A stretch of 64,000 bases of DNA from an uncultured Prolixibacteraceae bacterium (lineage in GTDB: Bacteria; Bacteroidota; Bacteroidia; Bacteroidales; Prolixibacteraceae): NCBI GenBank assembly GCA_913063265.1, contig CAJXZG010000005.1, positions 1-64,000 of the forward strand, read 5' to 3'. A model generated the notes under the pieces. That model worked only from the letters and a program-made list of their open reading frames with translations, did no database searches and was not told the DNA's origin. The translations under genes were made by a program, and so were the position numbers. This document shows, piece by piece, positions 45,810 through 55,012 of the stretch. Positions within the stretch are counted from its first letter, which is position 1, and every line of letters starts with the position of its first letter.

Positions 45810-45864
45810 GATTGTTCTAATTTGATTTTTTACAGTAATTCATGCAACACTCCTTCTTTTTAAA

Positions 45865-47487
45865 CTAACTTTTGTTTCTCTTAATTGCCTTATCCGAAGC
45901 CAGCTTCCCGGTTAAAATAGAGATGGGCATTCCGGAAGGGCTGTAGGACCATTGTCCGCATTGAAACACATCGGGGATAATCGTATTTACTGATTTCGCC
46001 ACGGTGAGCATTTTATCAACTACCGGCATATAAGGATTATTAAAAGCCCATCCTGTAATTCCACCCTCTGTTGATTGTGTTCGTTTTTCGATGGTTAAAG
46101 GTGATGAAGAAAAGGTGTGTGATACTTTGTCTTTTAATCCCGGGAAAATGCTTTCATCCAGTACTTTGATAAATCGTTCTTCCAGTAGCTTTTTAATTTC
46201 ATCAGACCAACCTACTTCATCAATCTTTTTTGCCAACATATAATCGAAAAGTAAACTAACAATCAAACCTGTTTTTCCTTCGGGAGCCATTGACGGATCA
46301 CGCATAGCGGGTGCAGCAACTTCAAGTGTATTATAATCGCAGAATTCGTTTAAATAGTCTATTAACTTTTGTTTTAATTCCTGATTATTAGCGTCGATAT
46401 TTTGGGCAGACATAAATTCATCAAGCCCTTCAGTACTTACGGCTGAAAGTCCCTTTTTACTTGGGGTATAGAAAAAATGACCAGTACATTTTTCTGCAAA
46501 AAATTTGGGTCCCAAATCCACGGTCATATAAACCGTAAACACAGAGTCGCCACCTCTTAAATCTTTCAGGTACGACCTTTGTTTTAATATTTTGCCGGTC
46601 AGTTTTTTATTCCTCAGTTTATCAGTTGGAACACGATTGTAGAGTTGCTTTAAATCGCCTGCCCAAATTAAAGTATTGTAAAAAACCTTTTCTCCCGATT
46701 CGCAAATCACATACTTTTCTTCAGGATTATACTCGGCTATTCCGTTTGAAACATTGATTTTCCCGCCATGTTTTTTGATAAAGTCTGCCAGCTTGTTAAT
46801 TATTGTTGCAGTTCCTCCCCCGCCTTTGGGATAGTAATAATCGAGATACAAACTAAAATAACTCAAAGCAAATGAAGCCGGTGTTTTTTGAAAAAAATGC
46901 TGCCCGATTACATCAATCAATGCCTGATTATCCGTAAATCGTTGCAAATATTCATCAATTGGAGTTTTTAATTTTTTGAGTTTTCTGAGCGTCATCAAAA
47001 ATTTGAACATCCATGGAAAAAGCTTTTTTCTAACGTATTCCTTGTCATTTTTTAAATCCATAAAAGTTGGATTATCAATACCATAGAGGATATCCATATA
47101 ATCCATACTTTTCCTAACCTCACCAATTATATTTTTAATTTCCTGTTTGTTCTCCGGAAACTCTTTTATCAAAAAATCTTCGTATTCGTTTATACTTTCA
47201 TGGCTTTCCAAAACCATTACCGAGTCGCCAACACCAATCGAAGTTCGGCTTTTTACCCAGTCTATTTCAATGCCCAGTTGTTTTAGCATAGGAAAAACAG
47301 TTCCTGAATTTTCAAGCGATCGCAAACCTCCATCAAAGTACACCTTGTTTCTGTGAAAAGTTTGAATCAGGCCACCCACTTTCTCCTGTCTTTCAAAAAG
47401 TGCTACCGACTGACCTGCTTTTGCAACATAAGCGGCTGCCGTTAATCCGGCTATTCCACCACCTACAACTATAGTGTCATACTTCAT
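45865..47487 (-). CDS. Phytoene desaturase/RetSat-like FAD-dependent oxidoreductase
   Basis: A 540-residue flavoprotein of the CrtI/retinol saturase superfamily. The FAD dinucleotide-binding motif VVGGGIAGLTAAAYVAKAG is at 7-25, followed by LFERQEKVGGLIQTFHRNKVYFDGG, the usual region around the isoalloxazine ring. A conserved C-terminal segment (NTIIPDVFQCGQWSYSPSGMPISILTGKLASDKAI) closes the FAD site. Related enzymes desaturate, isomerise or saturate polyene chains. The substrate is unknown here; a carotenoid is possible since a lycopene cyclase-domain gene exists at 27240. It is the last of a four-gene minus-strand operon, and its start overlaps the SDR gene by 11 bp, suggesting coupled translation. 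Confidence 0.85.
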   Translation of the reverse strand: MKYDTIVVGGGIAGLTAAAYVAKAGQSVALFERQEKVGGLIQTFHRNKVYFDGGLRSLENSGTVFPMLKQLGIEIDWVKSRTSIGVGDSVMVLESHESINEYEDFLIKEFPENKQEIKNIIGEVRKSMDYMDILYGIDNPTFMDLKNDKEYVRKKLFPWMFKFLMTLRKLKKLKTPIDEYLQRFTDNQALIDVIGQHFFQKTPASFALSYFSLYLDYYYPKGGGGTATIINKLADFIKKHGGKINVSNGIAEYNPEEKYVICESGEKVFYNTLIWAGDLKQLYNRVPTDKLRNKKLTGKILKQRSYLKDLRGGDSVFTVYMTVDLGPKFFAEKCTGHFFYTPSKKGLSAVSTEGLDEFMSAQNIDANNQELKQKLIDYLNEFCDYNTLEVAAPAMRDPSMAPEGKTGLIVSLLFDYMLAKKIDEVGWSDEIKKLLEERFIKVLDESIFPGLKDKVSHTFSSSPLTIEKRTQSTEGGITGWAFNNPYMPVVDKMLTVAKSVNTIIPDVFQCGQWSYSPSGMPISILTGKLASDKAIKRNKS

Positions 47488-48415
47488 AAACGTCTTCCTT
47501 ATCTAAATTTGTTAATTTTTTACTTATTTGAAATATTTTTTTCCCTAACTCCCGGTCGCGGGCATGTTTGGCCGGAATCTCTTCGTTGGTAAGGTTATAA
47601 AATTTTCCGCTAATCCCTTCCATTTCTTTTGAAGCCGCCAAATAATAAATAGCCTCACCCGAAATTTTCGCTTCTTTTAAAAGAGGCTGAATAAGATATT
47701 TCGAATATAGATTATACAATTTCCCATTGTTTGTTCCAATGTTTGATTTTACGGCCCCAGGATGCATGGCTATTATGCTTACCCCTTTGTTTTGTAACAA
47801 TTCGTGCAATTCCCAAACCGTCATTAACTGTGCTGTTTTTGAAGCACCGTATCCCTTAATTCCTTTGTAGCGTCTGTTTTCCCATATTAAATCATTAATA
47901 TCCAAGCCATTAAACCGATGTCCTTCTGAGTTGATTTGAATGATTCGTGACGGTGCACTTTCAACCATTCTTTTTAACAACATACTTGTAATTAAAAACG
48001 GTGCCAGATGATTAACGCAAAAAGCCATTTCATGACCTTCTTTAGTCAATTGACGAGTAGTCATGTGCACTCCTGCATTGTTTATCAAAACATCTATTTT
48101 TTGATAATCATGCAGAATTTCTTCAGTAGCTATTCTTACCTGTATTAAATCTGAAAAGTCGGCAATAAAATACTTTGGTTTTAATCCTGAAATCTTTTCA
48201 ATTTCAATACTTAATCTTTCAGATTTTTCTTTATTCCTGTTAATGGTTACGATGCTTGCTCCCGCCAGTGCCAGTTCCTTTGCTGCTTCGTAACCAACAC
48301 CTGATGTTGCCCCTGTAATGATACAAACCTTACCATCCAAACGCTCATTTGTTGTTTTTTGAGGAAGTCGTCCGGCACGAATAAAATCCAATTCTTCAGG
48401 AAGATTTAATTTCAT
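47477..48415 (-). CDS. Short-chain dehydrogenase/reductase (SDR)
   Basis: A 312-residue NAD(P)-dependent oxidoreductase with the classical SDR pattern: VCIITGATSGVGYEAAKELA (nucleotide loop, about 31-50), DVLINNAGVH (about 108-117), a catalytic Ser in IIQINSEGHRF, YGASK (Tyr and Lys), and HPGAVKSNIG after the active site. It is most like the retinol dehydrogenase/protochlorophyllide reductase branch. Its substrate is probably a lipophilic alcohol or ketone handled together with the downstream FAD enzyme. Operon position: 5 bp after the NTF2-like gene and overlapping the FAD gene. Confidence 0.92.
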   Translation of the reverse strand: MKLNLPEELDFIRAGRLPQKTTNERLDGKVCIITGATSGVGYEAAKELALAGASIVTINRNKEKSERLSIEIEKISGLKPKYFIADFSDLIQVRIATEEILHDYQKIDVLINNAGVHMTTRQLTKEGHEMAFCVNHLAPFLITSMLLKRMVESAPSRIIQINSEGHRFNGLDINDLIWENRRYKGIKGYGASKTAQLMTVWELHELLQNKGVSIIAMHPGAVKSNIGTNNGKLYNLYSKYLIQPLLKEAKISGEAIYYLAASKEMEGISGKFYNLTNEEIPAKHARDRELGKKIFQISKKLTNLDKEDVYEV

Positions 48416-48420
48416 TTCTG

Positions 48421-48897
48421 CTACCCAAATTTTTTAATTAGAAATCGCCGGTACATTTTCCCAAATCGCGGAATATTGTTAAAAATATCACCCCATAAAT
48501 CGTAATAATCTCTCTGCTCAAGAATATAATTATCTTGACTGATTAACAGTTTGGTACAACCATATAATGGTGTACTTGGATATTTTTTAAACATCATGGT
48601 CATAATCCACTCAAAAATAATTGTATTATCGTTTTGAACAATGGAGACAATTTCCATATTTAACTGCTTTGTTCGTTTGGTTAACCTGTTGCACATATCG
48701 ATAAAATTATCGATACCTTCAATTCGCTGAATGGTATCCTGAAATACAATATTTTTGTGGTAATATTTAAATATATGCGACCAATCCGGTTTCCCATCAG
48801 TATTATAGGTTTTTGACCACAATTCTTTAATTGTTTCAATATTTAATTGCTTTCTCTCTGAAAGGTCGTTTATAGTATTTAATTTACTATCCGGCAT
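48421..48897 (-). CDS. NTF2/SnoaL-like family protein
   Basis: A 158-residue protein with the cone-shaped NTF2-like fold expected from its pattern (LWSKTYNTDGKPDWSHIFKYYHKNIVFQDTIQRIEGIDNFIDMCNRL, then FEWIMTMMFKKYP and QRDYYDLWGDIF). Such domains bind or isomerise hydrophobic ligands (SnoaL cyclase, ketosteroid isomerase) or act as binding partners. In the operon DUF2141-NTF2-SDR-FAD oxidoreductase it is a candidate cyclase or isomerase, or a ligand carrier, for the two redox enzymes. That role is inference. No signal peptide is present. Confidence 0.82.
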   Translation of the reverse strand: MPDSKLNTINDLSERKQLNIETIKELWSKTYNTDGKPDWSHIFKYYHKNIVFQDTIQRIEGIDNFIDMCNRLTKRTKQLNMEIVSIVQNDNTIIFEWIMTMMFKKYPSTPLYGCTKLLISQDNYILEQRDYYDLWGDIFNNIPRFGKMYRRFLIKKFG

Positions 48898-48909
48898 ATT
48901 TCATACAAA

Positions 48910-49323
48910 TTATTTTCCCATGTAGGTTGGGATACACCTCAATGTATCTGATTTTGTAACTTCAAAAACCATTTTATCAAAAGAAGGGATACCAAAAGTT
49001 CCTTTTGCATTATTAGAAAAACCAAATCCCTCCCTGGGCATACCTAAAAAATTTGTATTGAGTTTTTCATCGTCATTTGCATCATGAAAATACTTAAAAG
49101 CATATTTCCCCGGTTTCAAATCCTTTAAAACAACATAACTTTTATTGTTTGTAATTTTTTCAGAAAATGCCCCGATTGTTTCTTTATTTTCATCGTTAAG
49201 TTCCAGTAAAAGATGCCCGTCATTACTACTTAATTCCGAAATTTCAACCACAACATTAATCTGACTAATACCTTTAAAAGGAATAATAAACATAATTAAG
49301 GCTAACAAAACCAGATTTTTCAT
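48910..49323 (-). CDS. DUF2141 family exported protein
   Basis: A 137-residue protein with a signal peptide (MKNLVLLALIMFIIPFKGISQ) and the DUF2141 pattern: LEL..E, LKPGKYAFKYFHDANDDEKLNTNFLGMPREGFGFSNNA, ending in TFGIPSFDKMVFEV. DUF2141 proteins are small beta-sandwich periplasmic or surface proteins of unknown function. It is first in the operon with NTF2-like, SDR and CrtI-like genes (12-bp gap to the NTF2 gene). The GMPxEGxGFSN motif may bind a ligand; that is only a guess. Confidence 0.88.
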   Translation of the reverse strand: MKNLVLLALIMFIIPFKGISQINVVVEISELSSNDGHLLLELNDENKETIGAFSEKITNNKSYVVLKDLKPGKYAFKYFHDANDDEKLNTNFLGMPREGFGFSNNAKGTFGIPSFDKMVFEVTKSDTLRCIPTYMGK

Positions 49324-49698
49324 AATTCAAATTTTTATAGTTTTAATCGTTTGTATTATGCAACAATTCATTAGGCTTAAAATAGTTATATTTTTTAAGT
49401 TGAAGTAAAATATTTTAAAAGTTTTTGAAACCATTGATGTTTGTCTAATTATCAAATTATTAAATTAAACAAACCCTTTTAAAATATGTTCTCACCTTTG
49501 TAATACTCATTAAAATTTTTATCTTTTCGAAGCTAAAACTGTGTGTGAGCAAAACTTTTAAAAGCTAACTTTATATTTCAATTTTAATGCTATTCATTGA
49601 ATATTTAATTAAATGTGTTTTAACAAAGAAATTGGAAGGTAAAAACAAAACATACCGCTTAAGCCAGGTGTTACTATATCAAATTGAAAATTAAAAAA
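49324..49698. other. AT-rich divergent intergenic region
   Basis: 375 bp between the divergent DUF2141 operon and the PCMD lipoprotein gene. It must hold both promoters, but no exact TAnnTTTG box was found. CACCTTTG at 49494-49501 and TATCTTTT at 49520-49527 on the plus strand are partial matches. No RNA gene, repeat or coding frame was recognised. Confidence 0.35.
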
Positions 49699-50751
49699 AT
49701 GAAAAAGCTAGTTATACTGTTACTTGTTGTTTTGGTTTTTGCCTGCAAAGAAGAAGACAATGTGCTTTCGGACAAAGCGGAAATAGAGGATTTTAAAGTG
49801 GAAACCAGCGGAAACTTTACTCCTGACAAAATTTACCTTAACACTGAAGAAGGAAAGATAAAGGCTTACACCAACAAAGATTTTGAAGATTCAGATTTTC
49901 CGGTTTCATTTTCACCACAAATTTCTGTTTCTCAGGGAGCCACTGTTACCCCGGCTTCGGGAACACAGGTAAACTTTAGCCAACCGGAAGATTTTGTAAA
50001 GTATGTGGTCGTTTCTGAGGATGGGAACATCGTATCTGAATATATTTTTACGATTGGTGACAGGCAAATTCCAAATGCCGGTTTCGAAAACTGGTTTATG
50101 GAAACAGGCATGAACGGGAAACCTTTTCAGCAACCCGGGGCCTATGGTGAATCTACAGTTTGGGCAACAGCAAACATGGGAACAAGTATTTACAGTATTT
50201 ACGGAACTTCGCCCGTACCTGAAGGAGACAACACCGTGGTTAAAATAGAAACTGTTACTACGGTGGCACTGCCCCTGGTTGCAGGTGCGCTGTATGTTGG
50301 CGAGTTTGACCTGGATGGAGCTGTTGAAGATCCGACCAATCCCGTTGCTGCCGCAAAGCTGGGAATGCCGTTCTACTCAAGACCTAAATCTGTCAAATTC
50401 AAATATGCTTTCAAAGCAGGAGAACAAATGATTCAGGCCGTTTTAAAAGAACCGGGAAATTTATTCGGTGGTTTTGATGTATTTGATGTTGAAGGAAAAG
50501 ACAAATTCGGAATTGAAATTGTACTGGAAAAAAGAGAGGGAGAAAGTATTACGACTATTGCCAAAACAAACTTCCAAAGCGATGAAGATATTGAAACTTT
50601 AACTGAAATTGAATTACCGGTTAATTATCTGACCAACGATGAACCTACGCATTTTTACATCTCGTTTTCACCCAGTTTTGACGGGGGAACATTTAAAGGT
50701 GCCATTGGAAGTACTTTGATTTTAGACGACGTAAAATTGATTTATGAATAA
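49699..50751 (+). CDS. PCMD domain-containing lipoprotein
   Basis: A 350-residue lipoprotein (MKKLVILLLVVLVFACKEE, lipobox VFAC). An N-terminal Ig-like segment (about 25-120: DFKVETSG, YLNTEEGKIKAYTN, ISVSQGATVTPASG) is followed by a PCMD (putative carbohydrate metabolism domain) region. This begins with IPNAGFENW and includes VKIETVT, AGALYVGEFDLDG and FKYAFKAGEQM, and ends in GSTLILDDVKLIYE. PCMD proteins are surface lipoproteins of Bacteroidota with a jelly-roll fold, thought to bind carbohydrate. The gene ends 8 bp inside the next one, which encodes an outer-membrane barrel, so the two are likely co-translated partners. Start chosen at the ATG; a TTG five codons upstream is less likely. 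Confidence 0.86.
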   Translation: MKKLVILLLVVLVFACKEEDNVLSDKAEIEDFKVETSGNFTPDKIYLNTEEGKIKAYTNKDFEDSDFPVSFSPQISVSQGATVTPASGTQVNFSQPEDFVKYVVVSEDGNIVSEYIFTIGDRQIPNAGFENWFMETGMNGKPFQQPGAYGESTVWATANMGTSIYSIYGTSPVPEGDNTVVKIETVTTVALPLVAGALYVGEFDLDGAVEDPTNPVAAAKLGMPFYSRPKSVKFKYAFKAGEQMIQAVLKEPGNLFGGFDVFDVEGKDKFGIEIVLEKREGESITTIAKTNFQSDEDIETLTEIELPVNYLTNDEPTHFYISFSPSFDGGTFKGAIGSTLILDDVKLIYE

Positions 50752-51487
50752 ATTAGTTTTTTTATTGATTTTCTTATTTTCTATTTCCGGAGTTTTTGCA
50801 CAGGAATCCAAATGGCAATTTGCGCCATCACTTGGAATTGATATGGGAGGAGCTATACCTGTTCCTTTGTCAGCTGTTCCCAAGGGAGCAAAAGGGACTC
50901 CAAAACTAAAACCTAACCTTGGAATTGCATTTCAAAGAAATATCAATGAGAAATGGAGTCTTGCGTTCGAAACAAGTTATCATATTTTATCGATTGATGC
51001 ATACGTAAACGTTGTCAGTCAGCCTTTTTGGTCTGACGACCGTTCTTATGCAACGTATTTTTCTGGAGAAGCATTTACCTCAACAGAATTACAGTTTATT
51101 GAACTTCCATTAGTAGGTTATTTTCATTTTAATGATCGCTGGTCGCTCACATTTGGTGCTTACTATTCTATTATTCTGAATGGGAAATTAGAAACCGAAG
51201 GAAGAAACGGATGGATTTCAGCAAATAAAGAAGATACAGATACCGCACCATTGCCGGGTACTCAAAACACTTCATTTAATTTTAATGATGAACTGGACAA
51301 CTACGACATTGGCGCACTAATTGGTTATCAATGGAAAGTTGCTGATCGTGTAAATTTGTGGGGGCGTTTTAATGTAGGTTTTAAAAGTATTTTTAAACCC
51401 GATTTTACCAATATCGATTACGATATGTACCAATTTCGTTTTAGTACAGGTGTTTCATTTGTATTATGGAGAAAAGGTGAAGTTTAA
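50744..51487 (+). CDS. Outer-membrane beta-barrel protein
   Basis: A 247-residue exported protein with a signal peptide (MNKLVFLLIFLFSISGVFAQ). The rest is alternating strands of aromatic-flanked beta sheet (WQFAPSLGIDMGG, NLGIAFQRNINEKWSLAFETSYH, FIELPLVGYFHFNDRWSLTFGAYYSIIL, IGALIGYQWKVADRVNLWGRFNVGF), ending in a strand YQFRFSTGVSFVLW. This is the PorT-like 8-strand barrel type. Function is unknown. Overlap with the PCMD lipoprotein gene suggests a surface complex. A 20-bp inverted repeat follows the stop. Confidence 0.85.
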   Translation: MNKLVFLLIFLFSISGVFAQESKWQFAPSLGIDMGGAIPVPLSAVPKGAKGTPKLKPNLGIAFQRNINEKWSLAFETSYHILSIDAYVNVVSQPFWSDDRSYATYFSGEAFTSTELQFIELPLVGYFHFNDRWSLTFGAYYSIILNGKLETEGRNGWISANKEDTDTAPLPGTQNTSFNFNDELDNYDIGALIGYQWKVADRVNLWGRFNVGFKSIFKPDFTNIDYDMYQFRFSTGVSFVLWRKGEV

Positions 51488-51493
51488 TTTGAC

Positions 51494-51540
51494 TTCAACA
51501 AGAATCGATTTAAACTTGTATTAAATCGATTCTTGCTGAA
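51494..51540. terminator. Long stem-loop between convergent genes
   Basis: A perfect 15-bp stem (CAAGAATCGATTTAA at 51499-51513 with TTAAATCGATTCTTG at 51521-51535, 7-base loop) extends by four more pairs beyond one mismatch. There is no clear U-tract on either side. It probably ends or protects the transcripts of both convergent genes. Confidence 0.7.
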
Positions 51541-51550
51541 AACAACCGGA

Positions 51551-54500
51551 TTATTTCTTTATTGCCGGAGATGAAAATGGAGGAGGAGTGATTTCTATTT
51601 TACTCTCCGTATCTACTAATTTTAACACTTCTTTTACAGCTCTTTCCAACTGCGGATCTTTTCCTTCCGATAATGATTTTGCATCTTGTCTGACTGCGAT
51701 ATCAGGAGCAATACCCATATTTTCACCTATCCATTTATTGTTAATCGGATCGAATACAGCATTGTCGGGTGCTGTTAATGCTCCACCGTCTATCAAACTA
51801 TAATGAACAGAAGACTTAACCAAACCGCCCCAGGTTGTAGATCCAATAAGCGGACCTACTTTTTGCTGACGGAAAACCCATGGAAAAAAGTCACCACCAG
51901 ACCCGGCCATTTCATTTATCAGTAAAACTTTTGGTCCAAGGATTCCGGCCGGCAAACGCATTGGTTTACCATCTGGTACTTCGTTGGTAATAGATGCCCT
52001 TAAAGATCGTGTCATTAAATCAACCATATAATCATCCAAAAGGCCACCACCGTTATATCGTTCGTCAATTACTGCTCCTAATTTATCCTGCTGTGCAAAA
52101 AAGTATCGATTAAACGAAACAAAACCCGGCGTGGAAGTATTGGGTACCCACACATAAGCCAGTTTACCTCCTGACAAACTATCTACTAACCTGCGGTTGT
52201 CTTCTACCCATGCACGTTGGCGAAGAGCATATTCACTGCCAATCGGTTTAACAGTTACTTTCCAGGCACTGTCGAATTCTGCCGTTTTATTAATGTGTAA
52301 AATTGTTTGAACACCGGATTTCCCATCCAAAAATTCGTATGGATCATCACCTGCTATTAACTCTTTACCATCGATACCAACAATATAGTTTCCTTCTTCA
52401 ACTTTAAGTCCGGGCTCCTCCAAAGGACTGGATAATTCCGGATTCCAGCTTTCTGTGGTAAATATTCTATCAATTTTCCATCTGTCATTATCGGCTATCA
52501 AATTTGCCCCTAATAAGCCAACTCTTTGTCTTTCTGTATCAGGATAATCACCTCCAAAAACAAAACTATGCCCAACTGAAAGTTCTCCGTTTACCATATC
52601 TAAAATATAAGTCAAATCTGCACGATGTTTTATAAAAGGAACCAAGGGTGAATATCGTTCATAAACCTCATCCCAATCCCGACCATGCATATTGGGATCG
52701 TAAAAATAATCGCGTTGATAACGCCATGCTTCCTTAAACATTTGTGTCCATTCCTGAGTTCTGTCGAGTTGCATTTTCAGGTTTACTTTAATCGATTTCC
52801 CATCTTTCCCCGATGCGCCACCGGTATCTATTATTTTCCATGATGAGCCCATTTTTGCCAGCATTTTTTTACCATCATTAGAAACAGATACCTGGCTTAC
52901 TCCTCCCACAAACTCCTTTGCTTCACGTTCTTTAAGTGCAAATTTCTGTAAAGTAAGGCCCCTGCTGCCTGGTTTTCTTTCAGCAACAAAAAGTGATCCT
53001 TCCGGTCCGGCCAGTAAGCCTCGATAGTTACTTTTTTCCATTGGAAGAGCAATGGTTCTGGATTCAATCCCTTCAAAATCTATTTTTATGTCATCCTCTT
53101 TTGCATCTTTCTTGTCTTCTTCCTTGCTTTTCTTTTTCTTTTCAGATTTTTTATCCTTATTATCTTCTTCTTTTTCTGTCTCTTCGCCATCTTCCTTTTT
53201 AACCTCTTCATCATCACTTCTTAATTTAAATGGGGAAGACTCTTCTTTTTGAAGGTTAACAACATAAACACTATAGCTCGCATCCGCAGTCATGGAACTT
53301 GTATTTGCCCAACCCGAACCTAATGCAAGATCTGTACTGGCTAAAAAATAGAAGTGTTTTTTGTTACGATCCCAGGCAGGAGAAAAAGCATCGGCAAATG
53401 CATTGGTTACTTTGTAAATAGTGTCTTGCTCAAGCGACCAAACAGTAATTTGCCTGAAATTATTCGACCCAGCTTTTGTATAAGCGAGCCATTTTGAATC
53501 GGGTGACCATATAAGCCCCATACCTCCTCTTTCAAGATTATTTCCGCCAACGTCAATCGTTTTAATTGTTTCAGCAGAAATATCAACCACCCTGATTCTG
53601 ACATCATCGTCGGTAAAAGCAATATATTTTCCATCGGCTGACCAAACCGGCTCCCATCCCAATTTTGATTCACCAATAGAAATAGCTTTGGGTTCATCAA
53701 GTCCATCCTGTGCGCCAATCATAAGCGAATATCCATCACCTGCTTTATCAGAAAACCACGCAAGTTTAGCTCCGTCCGGTGACCATATTGGCCAACGATC
53801 TGCTGCATCAGAACTTTGTGTTATGTTTCTTACTGCTCCATGTTCAGCAGGAACAGTAAATATTTCTCCCCGGGCTTCCATAATCGCTCGTTTTCCTGTT
53901 GGTGAAAGAGATGCCGATCTTGCTGATCCGCTAACGTCTTCCCATTTGGTTTCAGCCCACGGGAAATCTCCTTTAACCTCAATATCAAGCTGAGTTATTT
54001 GGTTTGAAGAAAGATCCAAGGTGCTAATATATCCATCTCTTTCAAAAACAATTTTATTTCCTTTTCCCGAAATTGATTTTACATCTGATCCCGTAAAGTT
54101 GGTAAGCTGTTTTAATTCTTTTGCAGTTGGAGAATAGGACCAGATATTTGTTGTCCAGTCGCGATCGGAAAGAAAATAAATTGTTTCTCCCAACCACAAT
54201 GGTTGAGTATCTGTTTGTTTTTCATTTGGTAACAATTCTTCAGAATTATCTTCAAGATTTAAAATCACCAATGGCGTATTTTGACCACCGCGATAGGCTC
54301 TCCACTCACTATCCCATCTTGAAACCCTGTCTATAACAATTTTTTTTCCATCAGATGAAAAAGAACCTGAGGTTCCCCATTGCTGATTGAGTAATTTCGA
54401 AGGACCTCCGTTTTTTGAAACCGTCCAAAGCCTGTTGAATCCGGTTGGAGCTGTTTCCCGACTTGAAGCATAAAGCACGCTTTCTCCATCAGGTGTCCAA

Positions 54501-54835
54501 CCACAAGCTTTTGCTGATGAAGGATACCATGTTAGTCTTTTTGGAGTTCCTCCTTCAATGGAAACAATATATACTGCATTCGACCCGGAGCGGTTAGAAG
54601 TAAAAGCAATCGTTTTTCCATCGGGTGAAAAATGCGGATTACTTTCTATAGCAAGTGTACTTGTTAAACGTATCGTTTGTTGACTTTGTACATCGGTAAT
54701 CCAAATATCGGCTCCATAAGTAAAGGCAACTTTATTTTCACTAATTGTTGGCTGTCGGAGTAATCGTGTACCTTGAGCAAAAACAACGAAAACTGAAACA
54801 AAAAGAAGAATGAGGGAGTAAAGACTTTTTCGCAT
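51551..54835 (-). CDS. Tricorn-like S41 serine protease with charged insert
   Basis: A 1094-residue exported protein (signal peptide ends VVFAQ). Two beta-propellers built from WD40-like PD40 repeats (HFSPDGKTIAFTSNRSG, WTPDGESVLYASSR, WSPDGAKLAWFSD, WSPDSKWLAYTKAG) fill residues about 25-530. A PDZ domain (about 780-870) and an S41 tail-specific protease domain follow, with the catalytic Ser979 in NEMAGSGGDFF. Tricorn-type enzymes cut peptides threaded through the propellers. Residues 541-582 form an almost pure Glu/Lys/Asp stretch between propeller and core, not part of the usual fold. It probably acts in the periplasm. Length is normal for bacterial tricorn homologues. Confidence 0.93.
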   Translation of the reverse strand: MRKSLYSLILLFVSVFVVFAQGTRLLRQPTISENKVAFTYGADIWITDVQSQQTIRLTSTLAIESNPHFSPDGKTIAFTSNRSGSNAVYIVSIEGGTPKRLTWYPSSAKACGWTPDGESVLYASSRETAPTGFNRLWTVSKNGGPSKLLNQQWGTSGSFSSDGKKIVIDRVSRWDSEWRAYRGGQNTPLVILNLEDNSEELLPNEKQTDTQPLWLGETIYFLSDRDWTTNIWSYSPTAKELKQLTNFTGSDVKSISGKGNKIVFERDGYISTLDLSSNQITQLDIEVKGDFPWAETKWEDVSGSARSASLSPTGKRAIMEARGEIFTVPAEHGAVRNITQSSDAADRWPIWSPDGAKLAWFSDKAGDGYSLMIGAQDGLDEPKAISIGESKLGWEPVWSADGKYIAFTDDDVRIRVVDISAETIKTIDVGGNNLERGGMGLIWSPDSKWLAYTKAGSNNFRQITVWSLEQDTIYKVTNAFADAFSPAWDRNKKHFYFLASTDLALGSGWANTSSMTADASYSVYVVNLQKEESSPFKLRSDDEEVKKEDGEETEKEEDNKDKKSEKKKKSKEEDKKDAKEDDIKIDFEGIESRTIALPMEKSNYRGLLAGPEGSLFVAERKPGSRGLTLQKFALKEREAKEFVGGVSQVSVSNDGKKMLAKMGSSWKIIDTGGASGKDGKSIKVNLKMQLDRTQEWTQMFKEAWRYQRDYFYDPNMHGRDWDEVYERYSPLVPFIKHRADLTYILDMVNGELSVGHSFVFGGDYPDTERQRVGLLGANLIADNDRWKIDRIFTTESWNPELSSPLEEPGLKVEEGNYIVGIDGKELIAGDDPYEFLDGKSGVQTILHINKTAEFDSAWKVTVKPIGSEYALRQRAWVEDNRRLVDSLSGGKLAYVWVPNTSTPGFVSFNRYFFAQQDKLGAVIDERYNGGGLLDDYMVDLMTRSLRASITNEVPDGKPMRLPAGILGPKVLLINEMAGSGGDFFPWVFRQQKVGPLIGSTTWGGLVKSSVHYSLIDGGALTAPDNAVFDPINNKWIGENMGIAPDIAVRQDAKSLSEGKDPQLERAVKEVLKLVDTESKIEITPPPFSSPAIKK

Positions 54836-55012
54836 GATTAATAAATTTTATATTTTTTTAGAGTCTGGTCCAAAATTTACAATGTAACATCTCTGTTGAC
54901 AAATTTGTTTTTATTGATTTATAGGTACTTTATAAATAGGATAATTACAAATCTTAAGAATTTATATGCTTTAGGTTATGTAAAATACGGTAATTTAGAT
55001 TTGACATCAAAA

